NCBI GenBank assembly: GCA_024711145.1
Contig: JANJTJ010000017.1
Location: forward strand, 1 to 39,817
Source of the DNA: Balneolales bacterium
GTDB lineage: Bacteria > Bacteroidota > Rhodothermia > Balneolales > HLUCCA01
DNA: 39,817 nucleotides
Direction of reading: 5' to 3'
The notes beneath the pieces were generated by a model. That model ran no database searches. It saw only the letters and a list, made by a program, of their open reading frames with translations, and was not told the origin of the DNA. Position 1 is the first letter of the stretch, and each line of letters begins with the position of its first letter. A program made the translations under genes and the position numbers. Below, one piece after another: positions 28,234 to 37,033 of this stretch.

Positions 28234-29397
28234 TCAGCGGAGCGAATCGAAGGCGCGCTGGAGGTCGGCCCTCAGGTCGTCCACATCTTCGATACCGACC
28301 GATAGGCGGATGAGGGAATCGCCCAAACCGGCTTGAAGGCGTTGCTCCCGGGGAATGGAGGCGTGGGTCATGCTGACCGGATGGGAGATGAGGGATTCCA
28401 CCCCGCCCAGGCTTTCGGCCAGGGTGAACACGCGGGTGGCACTCATGAACCGGTGCGCGCTGGGCACGTCGTCCTGTTTCAGGGTGAAGGAGACCATGGC
28501 TCCGAAATCGGTCATCTGGCGTTTGGCGATCTCGTGCCCGCGATGGCCGGGGAATCCGGGCCAGTTCACCGATTTCACATCGGGATGGTTGTTGAGCCAC
28601 TCGGCCAGGTCGGCGGCGTTCCGGCACGCCCGCTCCATGCGCACGCTCAAGGTCTTGATGCCCCGCAACACCAGGTAGCAATCCATCGGACCCGGAACGG
28701 CGCCGGTGGTTTTGACCTGGAACCGGACATGTTCGATGAGTTCGGGGTCGGAGGTGATGACGGCGCCACCCACCACATCGCTATGGCCACCCAGGTATTT
28801 GGTGGTGGAATGCACAACGGCGTGGGCCCCGAGATCCAACGGGCGCTGCAGGTAGGGCGAAGCGAAGGTGTTGTCCACCACGGTGATCACCCGGGGCGAA
28901 TGCGCCCGGCAGATGGTGGTCACGGCCGCTATGTCCACGATGTTGAGCAGGGGGTTGGTGGGCGTCTCGATCCACACCATACGGGTACGCTCGGTGAGTG
29001 CGGCTTTCAGGGCGTCCAGGTCGGTGAGGTCCAGGAAGCGGAATCGGATGCCGTACGGCTCGAACACCTTGGTCATGAGCCGGAAGGTGCCTCCGTACAG
29101 GTCGTTGACGGAGAGCACTTCGTCGCCGGGCCGCAGGATCTTGAGCAGGGCATCCATGGCGGCGCATCCGCTGGCGAAGGCCATGGCGTCGGTGCCGTTC
29201 TCCAAGCCGGCCAGCAAGGCTTCCAAGGCGCTGCGCGTGGGGTTGGTTACCCGGGCGTATTCATGCCCCTGGTGAACCCCCGGCGCCTCTTGGGCATAGG
29301 TGGAGGTTTGGAAGATGGGGGGCATAACCGCCCCGGAGGTGGCTTCTGGAGCCTGCCCGGCATGGATGACCAGGCTGTTGAACCGTAAGGAATCCAT
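28234..29397 (-). CDS. Cys/Met metabolism PLP-dependent enzyme (cystathionine gamma-synthase or lyase)
   Basis: YARVTNPTRSALEALLAGLENG, MAFASGCAAMDALLKIL, VDNTFASPYLQRPLDLGAHAVVHSTTKYLGGHSDVVGGAV (PLP Lys). Confidence 0.94.
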   Translation of the reverse strand: MDSLRFNSLVIHAGQAPEATSGAVMPPIFQTSTYAQEAPGVHQGHEYARVTNPTRSALEALLAGLENGTDAMAFASGCAAMDALLKILRPGDEVLSVNDLYGGTFRLMTKVFEPYGIRFRFLDLTDLDALKAALTERTRMVWIETPTNPLLNIVDIAAVTTICRAHSPRVITVVDNTFASPYLQRPLDLGAHAVVHSTTKYLGGHSDVVGGAVITSDPELIEHVRFQVKTTGAVPGPMDCYLVLRGIKTLSVRMERACRNAADLAEWLNNHPDVKSVNWPGFPGHRGHEIAKRQMTDFGAMVSFTLKQDDVPSAHRFMSATRVFTLAESLGGVESLISHPVSMTHASIPREQRLQAGLGDSLIRLSVGIEDVDDLRADLQRAFDSLR

Positions 29398-29443
29398 AGG
29401 GTGTAAGGTAACGCTGAAAGCGCTTCCCCGCCCTATGGATTCC
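29389..29443 (-). promoter_or_regulatory. 13-bp perfect inverted repeat enclosing the start codon of the PLP-enzyme gene (candidate structured leader)
   Basis: ggaatccataggg (29389-29401) and ccctatggattcc (29431-29443), 29-nt loop; ATG (29397-29395 minus) lies in the arm. Confidence 0.6.
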
Positions 29444-29452
29444 CGGTCCGTA

Positions 29453-29469
29453 CCGGCCTCAGAGGCCGG
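29453..29469. repeat. 17-bp palindrome ccggcctc-a-gaggccgg at the TPR gene stop codon
   Basis: Perfect 8-bp arms with 1-nt centre, no T-tract on the minus strand. Confidence 0.7.
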
Positions 29470-30778
29470 CTTTCTGCTGGGCTTCGAGGGCTTTGTCGGT
29501 CATGCCCAAGGCCGTGTACACACGGAACAGGGACAGCCAGTACTCGGTGTTCTCGGGGTCGAGTTCGGCGGCTTTCTCGTAGTTCGGCAGGGAATCCTCG
29601 AGGAATTTCTTGCCCATGGCGTCGAACTCGTTGGCTTTCGCGTTGTCTTCGGTGGCATTCCGTTTGTCGAAGGCGGCCGATGCCCGGTTCTGGTTGATGA
29701 TGCCCAACACGTAGTAGGGGCGCGCATCGGTCGGGTTCAGTTCCACGGCTTTCTTCAATTCGACTTCGGCCTGGGCGGTGAGGTCGTCGGAACGGGATTC
29801 CAACCGGGCCACATCGGCCATATACCCGTCGCGGGTGGCACGGTAGTTGGTCAACAGGCTGCGGTCGGGGCGGGTTTTGCGCTCTTCCTCGCGGATCATC
29901 CGGTTGGTTTCCTCGATGGAACCGTTCAGGGCACGGATCTCATCGGCCAGGCCGGTGGTGATGTCGTAGATCTGGATGGCGTACACCAGGCGGTATTGGG
30001 CGTTTTCCGGCTCAACGGTGATCAACTCGCGCAGTACGGCAATGGCGTTCTCGGTGTCGCCTTTCTGCAGGTAGGCGTCGGCCATGCCCTGGGTGATCTC
30101 CAGGTCGCCGGGGAATTTGGTGCGACCTTCGGTGAGGGCGGTGATGGCTTCGTCGTAGCGTTGCATCTGCACGAACAACTGACCCAGGCGCACATAGCGG
30201 AAGGGCTCGGGCGCACCGCTGTTGGCGGCCTGCTGGAAGGAGGTCAGGGCGGCCTCGTAGTCGTTGCGCATCAGGTGCACTTCGCCGGCGATGTCGAGCG
30301 TGGAGATGGAATCGGGCTGGATGGCGAAGGCGTTGTCCAGATGCACCAGGCTCAGGGCGTACTGCTCGTCGGTCTTGGCTTCGTCGCCCTGGAGCTGGCC
30401 GATGGCGGCGTTGTACTCCTCCACCCAGATGTTCGTGCGCATCACGTCGATGAGGGCATACTCTTTTCCGGCGCTGGGAGCGGCTTCATAGAGTTTTTCG
30501 GCTTCGGTGAAGGCGGCATCGGCCTGGGTGTAATACTCGGCACGTTCGGCGGCCGGGCGGCTTTTGCCCTGTTCGCTCAGCACATACCCGCGGTAGTACC
30601 AAGCCAACGGGTTCGCCGGATTGGTTTCGATGGCGGTATCGATGGATTCGAGCGCCTTCACATAATCTTTCCGGCTCAGGTTCAATTTGGCCGATTCGAT
30701 GTTCGGGTCTCCGCCGCAGTTGAGCAGCAGGGTGGTCAACAAGGCCACGACACCGAGCCGGGACAGCATGGATTTCAT
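29459..30778 (-). CDS. Tetratricopeptide-repeat lipoprotein
   Basis: MKSMLSRLGVVALLTTLLLNC|GG lipobox; TPR-like units (KDYVKALESIDTAIETNPANPLAWYYRGYVL; PFRYVRLGQLFVQMQRYDEAITALTEGRTKFP). Start trimmed from 30901. Confidence 0.88.
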   Translation of the reverse strand: MKSMLSRLGVVALLTTLLLNCGGDPNIESAKLNLSRKDYVKALESIDTAIETNPANPLAWYYRGYVLSEQGKSRPAAERAEYYTQADAAFTEAEKLYEAAPSAGKEYALIDVMRTNIWVEEYNAAIGQLQGDEAKTDEQYALSLVHLDNAFAIQPDSISTLDIAGEVHLMRNDYEAALTSFQQAANSGAPEPFRYVRLGQLFVQMQRYDEAITALTEGRTKFPGDLEITQGMADAYLQKGDTENAIAVLRELITVEPENAQYRLVYAIQIYDITTGLADEIRALNGSIEETNRMIREEERKTRPDRSLLTNYRATRDGYMADVARLESRSDDLTAQAEVELKKAVELNPTDARPYYVLGIINQNRASAAFDKRNATEDNAKANEFDAMGKKFLEDSLPNYEKAAELDPENTEYWLSLFRVYTALGMTDKALEAQQKAGL

Positions 30779-30817
30779 ACGGGTAGTCTTAGGATGACAG
30801 AGAAATGGTAAGTTCCG

Positions 30818-30848
30818 GAAAGTACCCAGAAGCGCTCCCAATGACAAA
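30818..30848 (-). promoter_or_regulatory. Possible promoter of the TPR gene (TTTG-N19-GTACTTTC)
   Basis: Minus strand TTTG (845-848) and GTACTTTC (818-825); weaker match to Bacteroidota consensus. Confidence 0.3.
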
Positions 30849-30860
30849 AAACGCCCCATC

Positions 30861-31238
30861 ATGAAAGAAATTCTCCATACCGACCACGCACCCAAAGCCA
30901 TCGGTCCCTACTCGCAGGCGGTAGAGCACAACGGCATCATTTACGGTTCGGGCCAGATCGGTCTCGACCCCGTTACCATGGAATTCGCCGGTACGTCGGT
31001 GGAGGTCCAGGCCGAACAGGTCATGAAGAACATCGGTGCGGTGCTGGCATCGGCCGGCAGCTCCTTCGACAAGGTGATCAAATGCACCATCTTCCTGGCC
31101 GATATGTCCGATTTCGCGGCGGTGAACGCCATCTACGGGCGCCATTTCCCGTCGAATCCGCCCGCCCGCGAAACGGTTGCGGTCAAGACGCTTCCGAAAA
31201 ACGCCTTGGTCGAAATCGGATTCATCGCCTATCGGTAA
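30861..31238 (+). CDS. ridA: RidA family reactive intermediate/imine deaminase
   Basis: APKAIGPYSQAVEHNGIIYGSGQIGLDP, KNIGAVLASAGSSFDKVIKCTIFLADMSDFAAVNAIYG, PARETVAVKTLPKNALVEIGFIAY. Confidence 0.96.
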   Translation: MKEILHTDHAPKAIGPYSQAVEHNGIIYGSGQIGLDPVTMEFAGTSVEVQAEQVMKNIGAVLASAGSSFDKVIKCTIFLADMSDFAAVNAIYGRHFPSNPPARETVAVKTLPKNALVEIGFIAYR

Positions 31239-33133
31239 TTGACGGTGAACGTACGTTCCGCCCGGTTGCCCTGGCGGTCGTAGATCACCACACGGACCTC
31301 GTTCCGCGCCTGGGGCCTGAACCCCGGGCGCGAGTAGGTCAGCCGTGAAGCCCCATCGGTTTCGGGGATGCCCCTTTCCCCGTTCACCCAGACCGATGCC
31401 GAATTCCAATTGATGCCCGACATGGGATCGCTGATCCGCATGTTGACCACGAACTCCCTTCCCCTGCGGGCGATGGTCGGTGTGGTGATGGAGGGCGCTA
31501 TGGAATCCACCAGAACCGTGAACCGGCCGGCCGCCGAGGTGGTGCCGAGTACCCAGTCTCCGTCGCGCCGCCCGCCCAGGAAGGCGTAGCGGGCGCGGTC
31601 TCCGGTTCCGGAAATGGCGTAAACGCCCCAACCCGGTTGCAGAGAGCTGGTTTCGGGGAGCCGGAAGCCGATCTGGAAGGCCCGCCGGAACGGTTCCAAC
31701 GGCTGCCAGACCGTCATGAGCGGCCGCTCGTTCTGCCACTCGTACCCGAATGCCAGGCTGAGGGTGTCGTACACGGCCTGGGGACCGAATTGCAGGCGCA
31801 TGCGGCCGTCGAAACTGAACAGCCGTTGGTCCCGACCCGGATACACCCGATGGAAGGTGTTTTCCCCGATGAGCACATCGTCTTTGAGCAGGATGGCGTC
31901 TCCGGCTTCCAGGCGGGGGTAGAGGGTGGATCGGCCTCCGGTCCGGCTCAGGTCGGTGACCCATACCGAATCCAGGCGTTGGCGTACCACCAACCAGTTG
32001 TGGAAAGGCGTGAAACGGGTATCCAGCCGGGTGAGGTCGCCTCCGGCTTCCGGAATGAACGGGAGGTGACCGTTCAGCACAACCGCTTCCGGCTCGGACC
32101 CCAGGTAGGGTTCCACCACCAGGGCGCCGGCCAATTCGGCGGTATTGCCATGGAAATCGCGAACCCGGATGCGCACCTCGTGGCGCCCGTTCGGCAGGTT
32201 CAGGCGCCCACCGTTACCCGAGGTGCGGTAAAAGGGGGTGGTGTTGCCGTCGTGAGTGTACAGGCGCTGGTAGGCGCGCCGGGTTGCCCTCAGTATGGGA
32301 AATATGCGGTCGAGCTGCATCATGTACTGGTCTTCGAACCGGAAGCTGTCGGCCGTGGAGACGAATACCGTACGCCCTCCCACCAACAGTTCCATGCTGT
32401 AGGCGGCATATACGTTGCGTCGGTTGTCGGAGCGGTCGCTGGCCTGAACGGCCAGCCCGACCGGACCCGTCACCCGGATATCCGGGAACCGGTACTGGTT
32501 GCCATCGGCCGACACGCGCACTTCACGGATTTCCCGCTTCCCCAGGATGCGGGTGTGTTCGGCCAGGGGTTCCACGGCCAACCCCTGGATGACCGGCGCC
32601 ACCGCATCGGGCATGTCGAAACCGACCAGGAACGGATTCACCGCATGGTTGTCGGGTGATCGGATCTCGAAGTGCAGATGGGCCGGACCCGCACCGGTGT
32701 CTCCGCTCCAGGCGATGATCTCTCCGGCACGGAAGCGGAGGTTGTGGATTTCCACGTTCCGGTCGAATAGGTACACGAATTCGGCCAGTCGGATGGAATC
32801 CACCAGGGCGTTGATGCGCGGGTGGAACCGGTCCAGGTGGGCGTATTGGGTGGAAGATCCGTCCTCATGTCTGAGCCAAAGGGCGAGGCCGTAGCCCAGC
32901 GGCGATATGGCCACCCGGCTGATGACGCCGCTGCGCGAGGCGTACACCGGATAGCCGGTGCGTCCATAGGTGCCGTAATCGAGCGCCGCATGGAAATGGG
33001 CCGCACGGGTTTCGGCGAAGGTGGACGAAACGTAGAGGGTGGTGTCGATGGGGGGCAGATACCGTACCGATGGCGCCAGCCAGGGTGGACGGATGCCGAA
33101 CACCAGCAACAGTACCCCGAGGACGAGGGTCAT
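31229..33133 (-). CDS. M23 family metallopeptidase
   Basis: FHAALDYGTYGRTGYPVYASRSGVISRV, GAGPAHLHFEIRSP (HLH); N-terminal hydrophobic segment. Confidence 0.9.
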   Translation of the reverse strand: MTLVLGVLLLVFGIRPPWLAPSVRYLPPIDTTLYVSSTFAETRAAHFHAALDYGTYGRTGYPVYASRSGVISRVAISPLGYGLALWLRHEDGSSTQYAHLDRFHPRINALVDSIRLAEFVYLFDRNVEIHNLRFRAGEIIAWSGDTGAGPAHLHFEIRSPDNHAVNPFLVGFDMPDAVAPVIQGLAVEPLAEHTRILGKREIREVRVSADGNQYRFPDIRVTGPVGLAVQASDRSDNRRNVYAAYSMELLVGGRTVFVSTADSFRFEDQYMMQLDRIFPILRATRRAYQRLYTHDGNTTPFYRTSGNGGRLNLPNGRHEVRIRVRDFHGNTAELAGALVVEPYLGSEPEAVVLNGHLPFIPEAGGDLTRLDTRFTPFHNWLVVRQRLDSVWVTDLSRTGGRSTLYPRLEAGDAILLKDDVLIGENTFHRVYPGRDQRLFSFDGRMRLQFGPQAVYDTLSLAFGYEWQNERPLMTVWQPLEPFRRAFQIGFRLPETSSLQPGWGVYAISGTGDRARYAFLGGRRDGDWVLGTTSAAGRFTVLVDSIAPSITTPTIARRGREFVVNMRISDPMSGINWNSASVWVNGERGIPETDGASRLTYSRPGFRPQARNEVRVVIYDRQGNRAERTFTVNYR

Positions 33134-33792
33134 GCGCGGGCCACGGACACGGCCAGGGCGGAGACGCCCTCGGCCAATCGGGCTTCGAGACGGTCGCCGG
33201 GAAGCACACGGGCCACACCGGCCGGAGTACCGGTGAAGATGAGGTCGCCCGGATACAGGGTGAAATGCCGGCTGAGGTAGGCGATGAGGGCCGGAACGGG
33301 ATGCAGCATGTCGGCCGTGGAGCCCTGCTGCCGGAGCTGCCCGTTCACGTGCAGCGTTAGCCCGATGGCGTCGGGGTTGGGAAAGGCCGCAACCGGCACG
33401 AAATTGCCGATGGGCGCGAAGGTGTCGAGCCCTTTGGCCAGATCCCAGGGATGCGATTTCTCCTTGAGGCGGCTCTGCACGTCGCGGGCGGTCATGTCCA
33501 GGCCGACCGCCAGGCCGGCCACGTGCGTCCAGGCCTCGGCGACGGGAATGTGCTTGCCACCGGTGCCAATGGCCACCACCAGTTCGGTCTCATGGTGCAC
33601 GTCGTCGGTCGAATCGGGTATGAGTACCGTGCCGCCCGAAGCCAGCAGGGAGGCCGTCGGTTTGGTGAAAACGACAGGAGATTCGGGTATCGGGTTGTTC
33701 AGTTCGCGGGCGTGCTCGGCGTAATTGCGACCGATGCAGTAGATCGAATGCGCGGCCAGCGGTTCGAGGCCGGAAAGCGGAAAATGGGGCAT
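33130..33792 (-). CDS. Fumarylacetoacetate hydrolase family protein
   Basis: IYCIGRNYAEHARELNN, PVVFTKPTASLL, HHETELVVAIG, GLDMTARDVQSRLKEKSHPWDLAKGLDTFAPIG, LIFTGTPAGVARVLPGD. Start chosen at the second Met (ORF start 33810 abuts the terminator); ATGA overlap with M23 gene. Confidence 0.93.
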   Translation of the reverse strand: MPHFPLSGLEPLAAHSIYCIGRNYAEHARELNNPIPESPVVFTKPTASLLASGGTVLIPDSTDDVHHETELVVAIGTGGKHIPVAEAWTHVAGLAVGLDMTARDVQSRLKEKSHPWDLAKGLDTFAPIGNFVPVAAFPNPDAIGLTLHVNGQLRQQGSTADMLHPVPALIAYLSRHFTLYPGDLIFTGTPAGVARVLPGDRLEARLAEGVSALAVSVARA

Positions 33793-33810
33793 GGCATCGA
33801 AAATAGGCAT

Positions 33811-33841
33811 AAAAAAAGCCCGCCGACCGAAGCCGACGGGC
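33811..33841 (-). terminator. Intrinsic terminator downstream of rplU-rpmA
   Basis: Minus strand GCCCGTCGGC-TTCG-GTCGGCGGGC-TTTTTTT: 10-bp stem (two G-U wobbles), UUCG loop, seven U. Confidence 0.9.
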
Positions 33842-33866
33842 CCACTCTAACCAACAACGAAGGGTT

Positions 33867-34127
33867 TCAGGCCTCGGCGGGAACCACCGAGACGAATTGA
33901 CGATCGTTTTTGCCTTTGCGGAAGGCTACGCGGCCTTCTGCCAAAGCGAACAGCGTGTAGTCTTTGCCCATACCGACATTGTCGCCGGGGTGGAAGGTGG
34001 ACCCGCGCTGGCGGACGATGATATTGCCGGCGAGCACGGTCTGGCCGCCGAATTTCTTGACGCCGAGGCGTTTGCTGTGGGAGTCGCGGCCGTTACGGGT
34101 AGAGCCGCCGCCTTTCTTGTGAGCCAT
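33867..34127 (-). CDS. rpmA: 50S ribosomal protein L27
   Basis: [62 protein letters not shown]. Confidence 0.99.
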   Translation of the reverse strand: MAHKKGGGSTRNGRDSHSKRLGVKKFGGQTVLAGNIIVRQRGSTFHPGDNVGMGKDYTLFALAEGRVAFRKGKNDRQFVSVVPAEA

Positions 34128-34148
34128 GGTGGGATGGGTCCTGGACGG

Positions 34149-34460
34149 TTACGCGGTGATGGCGTCGATGCGGATGCGCGAAAGCTTCTGGCGGTGGCCG
34201 GTCTCTTTCTGATATCCTTTGCGACGTTTCTTCTTGAAGACAATGAGTTTGTCGGCTTTGGCCTCACCCAGCAGGGTGGCTTCCACCTTGGCGCCGGCTA
34301 CGACCGGCGTACCCACTTTCACGGCACCAGTGGCGTCCTGAACCAACAGGACTTTCTCGAAAGCGAGTTTTTCGCCTTGGATGTTCTGACGGTCCACGAA
34401 CAGCGTCTGTCCGTTCTGGACTTTGTACTGGTGGCCGCCGATTTCAACGATTGCGATCAT
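34149..34460 (-). CDS. rplU: 50S ribosomal protein L21
   Basis: MIAIVEIGGHQYKVQNGQTLFVDR...KADKLIVFKKKRRKGYQKETGHRQKLSRIRIDAI. Confidence 0.98.
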   Translation of the reverse strand: MIAIVEIGGHQYKVQNGQTLFVDRQNIQGEKLAFEKVLLVQDATGAVKVGTPVVAGAKVEATLLGEAKADKLIVFKKKRRKGYQKETGHRQKLSRIRIDAITA

Positions 34461-34495
34461 GATGCCGGAAAACGAAATGATTCAGGGATAGACCG

Positions 34496-34527
34496 GAAAG
34501 TTATGGCGCAACGGAGTCGGAAACAAG
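34496..34527 (-). promoter_or_regulatory. Predicted rplU-rpmA promoter (CTTG-N20-TAACTTTC)
   Basis: Minus strand CTTG (524-527) and TAACTTTC (496-503), similar to Bacteroidota -33/-7 consensus and to the porU promoter. Confidence 0.4.
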
Positions 34528-34550
34528 TGGGAAATGGTCGTGAAAGCTGC

Positions 34551-35225
34551 TCAGCTTTCGCGCATGCGGTTGTAAATCCCGCCGCGGTTCACATGACCCA
34601 CGTATTTGCCGATCACCCGCACTTCCTCGAACACATCGGGTGAGATGCGGATGTGCGAGTAGGCGTCGTTGGCCGGTTCCAGGCGCAAGCCGTTCCGGCC
34701 GTAGAACACCCGTTTCAGGGAGGTCTCTCCGTTGTACATCACGGCACCGATGTCACCGTCCTTCACGTCGTCGTCCACCAGCAGCACGAAATCCCCATCG
34801 TAGATGCCGGCATCTTTCATGGACATGCCCGACACCCGCAATGCGAAGAGTTTGTTCAGATTGGGGAACAGATGGCGTAGGGTGATGGTGCCCATGTTGG
34901 CTTCCACCGCTTCCTGCAAGGATCCGGCCGCGATGATCCCCCGAACCGGAATGCCGGCTTCCTCCGGTTCCGCCATGCGGGGTTCCAGACTCACCGCCCG
35001 TTTCTTCAGGTACCGGGGGTGCAGCTCGTACTCCTGGTCTTCCCCCTTCACCAGATAGCCTTTCTTGAGCAGGGCCTGCAGATTCTGCGTGACGCTGTTG
35101 GGAGATCGGAACCCGAATTCGTCGGCGATTTCGCGGTAGGTGGGCCAGATGCCCTGCTCCTGCCGGTAGCGCACGATGTAGTCGAGGAACTTCTTTTGTT
35201 TGCCGGTTAGCTGTACGTTATCCAT
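34551..35225 (-). CDS. lexA: LexA repressor (S24 family)
   Basis: LTGKQKKFLDYIVRYRQEQGIWPTYREIADEFGFRSPNSVTQNLQAL; cleavage-site-like IIAAGS; ALRVSGMSMKDAGIYDGDFVLL (Ser), GETSLKRV (Lys). Start trimmed to MDNVQL. Confidence 0.95.
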   Translation of the reverse strand: MDNVQLTGKQKKFLDYIVRYRQEQGIWPTYREIADEFGFRSPNSVTQNLQALLKKGYLVKGEDQEYELHPRYLKKRAVSLEPRMAEPEEAGIPVRGIIAAGSLQEAVEANMGTITLRHLFPNLNKLFALRVSGMSMKDAGIYDGDFVLLVDDDVKDGDIGAVMYNGETSLKRVFYGRNGLRLEPANDAYSHIRISPDVFEEVRVIGKYVGHVNRGGIYNRMRES

Positions 35226-35269
35226 GGCTCCAGGTACTGTGTGGAATATGTGCAATAAATGAACAATCC

Positions 35270-37033
35270 ATGAGAAGGTCAATTCTTTTTTTCGGGATGA
35301 TGATGGTGTTTTCCGCCTGTGCGGGTACCCGCCCTTCGGCTACTGTATCCCGATTGGAGGCGGTGTATGAGGCCCGAAGCGCCCGAAACGCCACACAGTT
35401 GTTGGTGCTGACCACCTCGGCCGACACCGAAGTGCGTGCCTTGGCCTGGACCGGCCTGGGCAACATGGACGTGCCCGATTCGCTGGGTCTGTTCGGTCGG
35501 GTGGCGGCCGACGGCTCGGCCGAAGCCTGGTTCGCCCTCAGCCAGCAACGGCTGCCGGCCGACACCCTGCGCCTGGTGGAGGCGCTCTGGCACGACCGTG
35601 CGGCCGAGCGCGCCCATCTGGCCCTGGTGCTGGGCAAAACCGGCGATGCCGTCAGCCGCGCGTTCCTGAACACGCGGTTCGATCCCCAAGCCACCGACGG
35701 AGTGAACCGGGCGGTGGCCCTGGCCATATCGCGCCTGAACCTGGTACTTCCGCCCGACGAAGCCCTCTACGACCGTCTCATCGCATCCCGGGTGCCGGTG
35801 GAAGCGCTCTACGGGTTCTACCGCCTACCCCGGCCGGTGCTCACACAAGCCCAACAGCAGGCGTTGTTCGGGCGGTTGTCGGAGCCGGAAGCGCGCCAGT
35901 ACGTGGTGGGTATTCTGGGCAAAACCGGCCACACCGGTCTGTCGCCCTGGCTGGCCGGGCAGGATTGGTCCGCGCACGACACCCGTTTCGCGGTGGAGGC
36001 TCTGCGGGCCCTCAACCGCATGCCCGAATGGTCCCTGACGGAGTGGGAGACCGTGGCGGAATTGGCCACCCACACCAATCCGTCGGTGGTCAAGGAACTC
36101 ATGGACCTACTGTCGGCCCGACCGCACACCGCCAACGGGCAGCGCCTGGCCTTGCATGTGGCGGAAACCACCACGCATGAGGCGGTGCGCATAGCCGCCT
36201 TGCGGGTGGTGGCCACGGCAGACCGCGCCGCGGCGCTGGGTCGCATACCGGCCGGCGTGTTTCCCACCGACCCGTACCTCACGCTGGATGCGTTGCGCCT
36301 GACCGGACTGCCTTCCGAAATCGACAGTCTGGACCGCAACACCGTGGCGGCTTGGCAGACCGTGACCTATCTGGGCGAAAGCCTGCCGCTTACCGAGGCC
36401 GCCGAACGGCACCTGCGCCGGTACGTGGAACATGCCGACTTGCGTGTAGCGGCCACCGCCGTGGGCATACTGGCCTCCCAGAGCCGGTTCGGTGCCGACG
36501 ATTCGCTCCGGTACCGCGCCGTGCTCGATTCCATCGCCGTGCACAACCGCGGCACCGACGGGCTGCTCATCGCCGATGCCGACCTGCTGGCCCGGTTCGG
36601 CCGGCGCCCGGTATGGACCTTGGTCACCGATCTGGGCACCGTACGCATGGTGCTCTATCCGGACGCCGCACCCGCCACGGTCACCGGTTTCATCGCAGCC
36701 ACCCTGGCCGGATCCTACACCGGTTCCTGGTTCCATCGGGTCATACCCAATTTCGTGGTGCAGGGCGGGCAGTTCGTGGCCGGCACCCGGGCCGACCCGC
36801 CCTTCACGCTGCCCACCGAGGCGGCCGGTCTGGCCTTCACCCGGGGGAAAGTGGGCGTGGCCTCATCGGGCCGCGATACCGAGGGCGGTCAGTTCTTCAT
36901 CATGCTGCAAGACATGCCCCACCTCGACCGGAACTACACCATCTGTGGCGAGGTGGTCGAGGGAATGGAGGTGGTGGACCGCATGACCAACGGCACGCGG
37001 ATCCGGTCGGCAGCGGTCAGCCCAGGGGAGTGA
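35270..37033 (+). CDS. Lipoprotein with HEAT-like repeats and C-terminal cyclophilin-type peptidylprolyl isomerase
   Basis: Lipobox MVFSAC|AG; GSWFHRVIPNFVVQGGQFVAGTRADPP, GGQFFIMLQDMPHLDRNYTICGEVVEGMEVVDRM. Confidence 0.92.
   Translation: MRRSILFFGMMMVFSACAGTRPSATVSRLEAVYEARSARNATQLLVLTTSADTEVRALAWTGLGNMDVPDSLGLFGRVAADGSAEAWFALSQQRLPADTLRLVEALWHDRAAERAHLALVLGKTGDAVSRAFLNTRFDPQATDGVNRAVALAISRLNLVLPPDEALYDRLIASRVPVEALYGFYRLPRPVLTQAQQQALFGRLSEPEARQYVVGILGKTGHTGLSPWLAGQDWSAHDTRFAVEALRALNRMPEWSLTEWETVAELATHTNPSVVKELMDLLSARPHTANGQRLALHVAETTTHEAVRIAALRVVATADRAAALGRIPAGVFPTDPYLTLDALRLTGLPSEIDSLDRNTVAAWQTVTYLGESLPLTEAAERHLRRYVEHADLRVAATAVGILASQSRFGADDSLRYRAVLDSIAVHNRGTDGLLIADADLLARFGRRPVWTLVTDLGTVRMVLYPDAAPATVTGFIAATLAGSYTGSWFHRVIPNFVVQGGQFVAGTRADPPFTLPTEAAGLAFTRGKVGVASSGRDTEGGQFFIMLQDMPHLDRNYTICGEVVEGMEVVDRMTNGTRIRSAAVSPGE

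Noticed and set aside
29453-29469. Intrinsic terminator after the TPR gene
   Set aside because: Good hairpin but no U-tract; kept only as a palindrome.
34461-34550. L21 autoregulatory leader RNA
   Set aside because: No convincing stem structure spotted by eye; only a promoter-like pattern can be supported.
35226-35269. SOS/LexA box between lexA and the cyclophilin gene
   Set aside because: tactgtgtggaatatgtgcaa has one CTGT-like half but no convincing symmetrical partner; no clear palindrome found.
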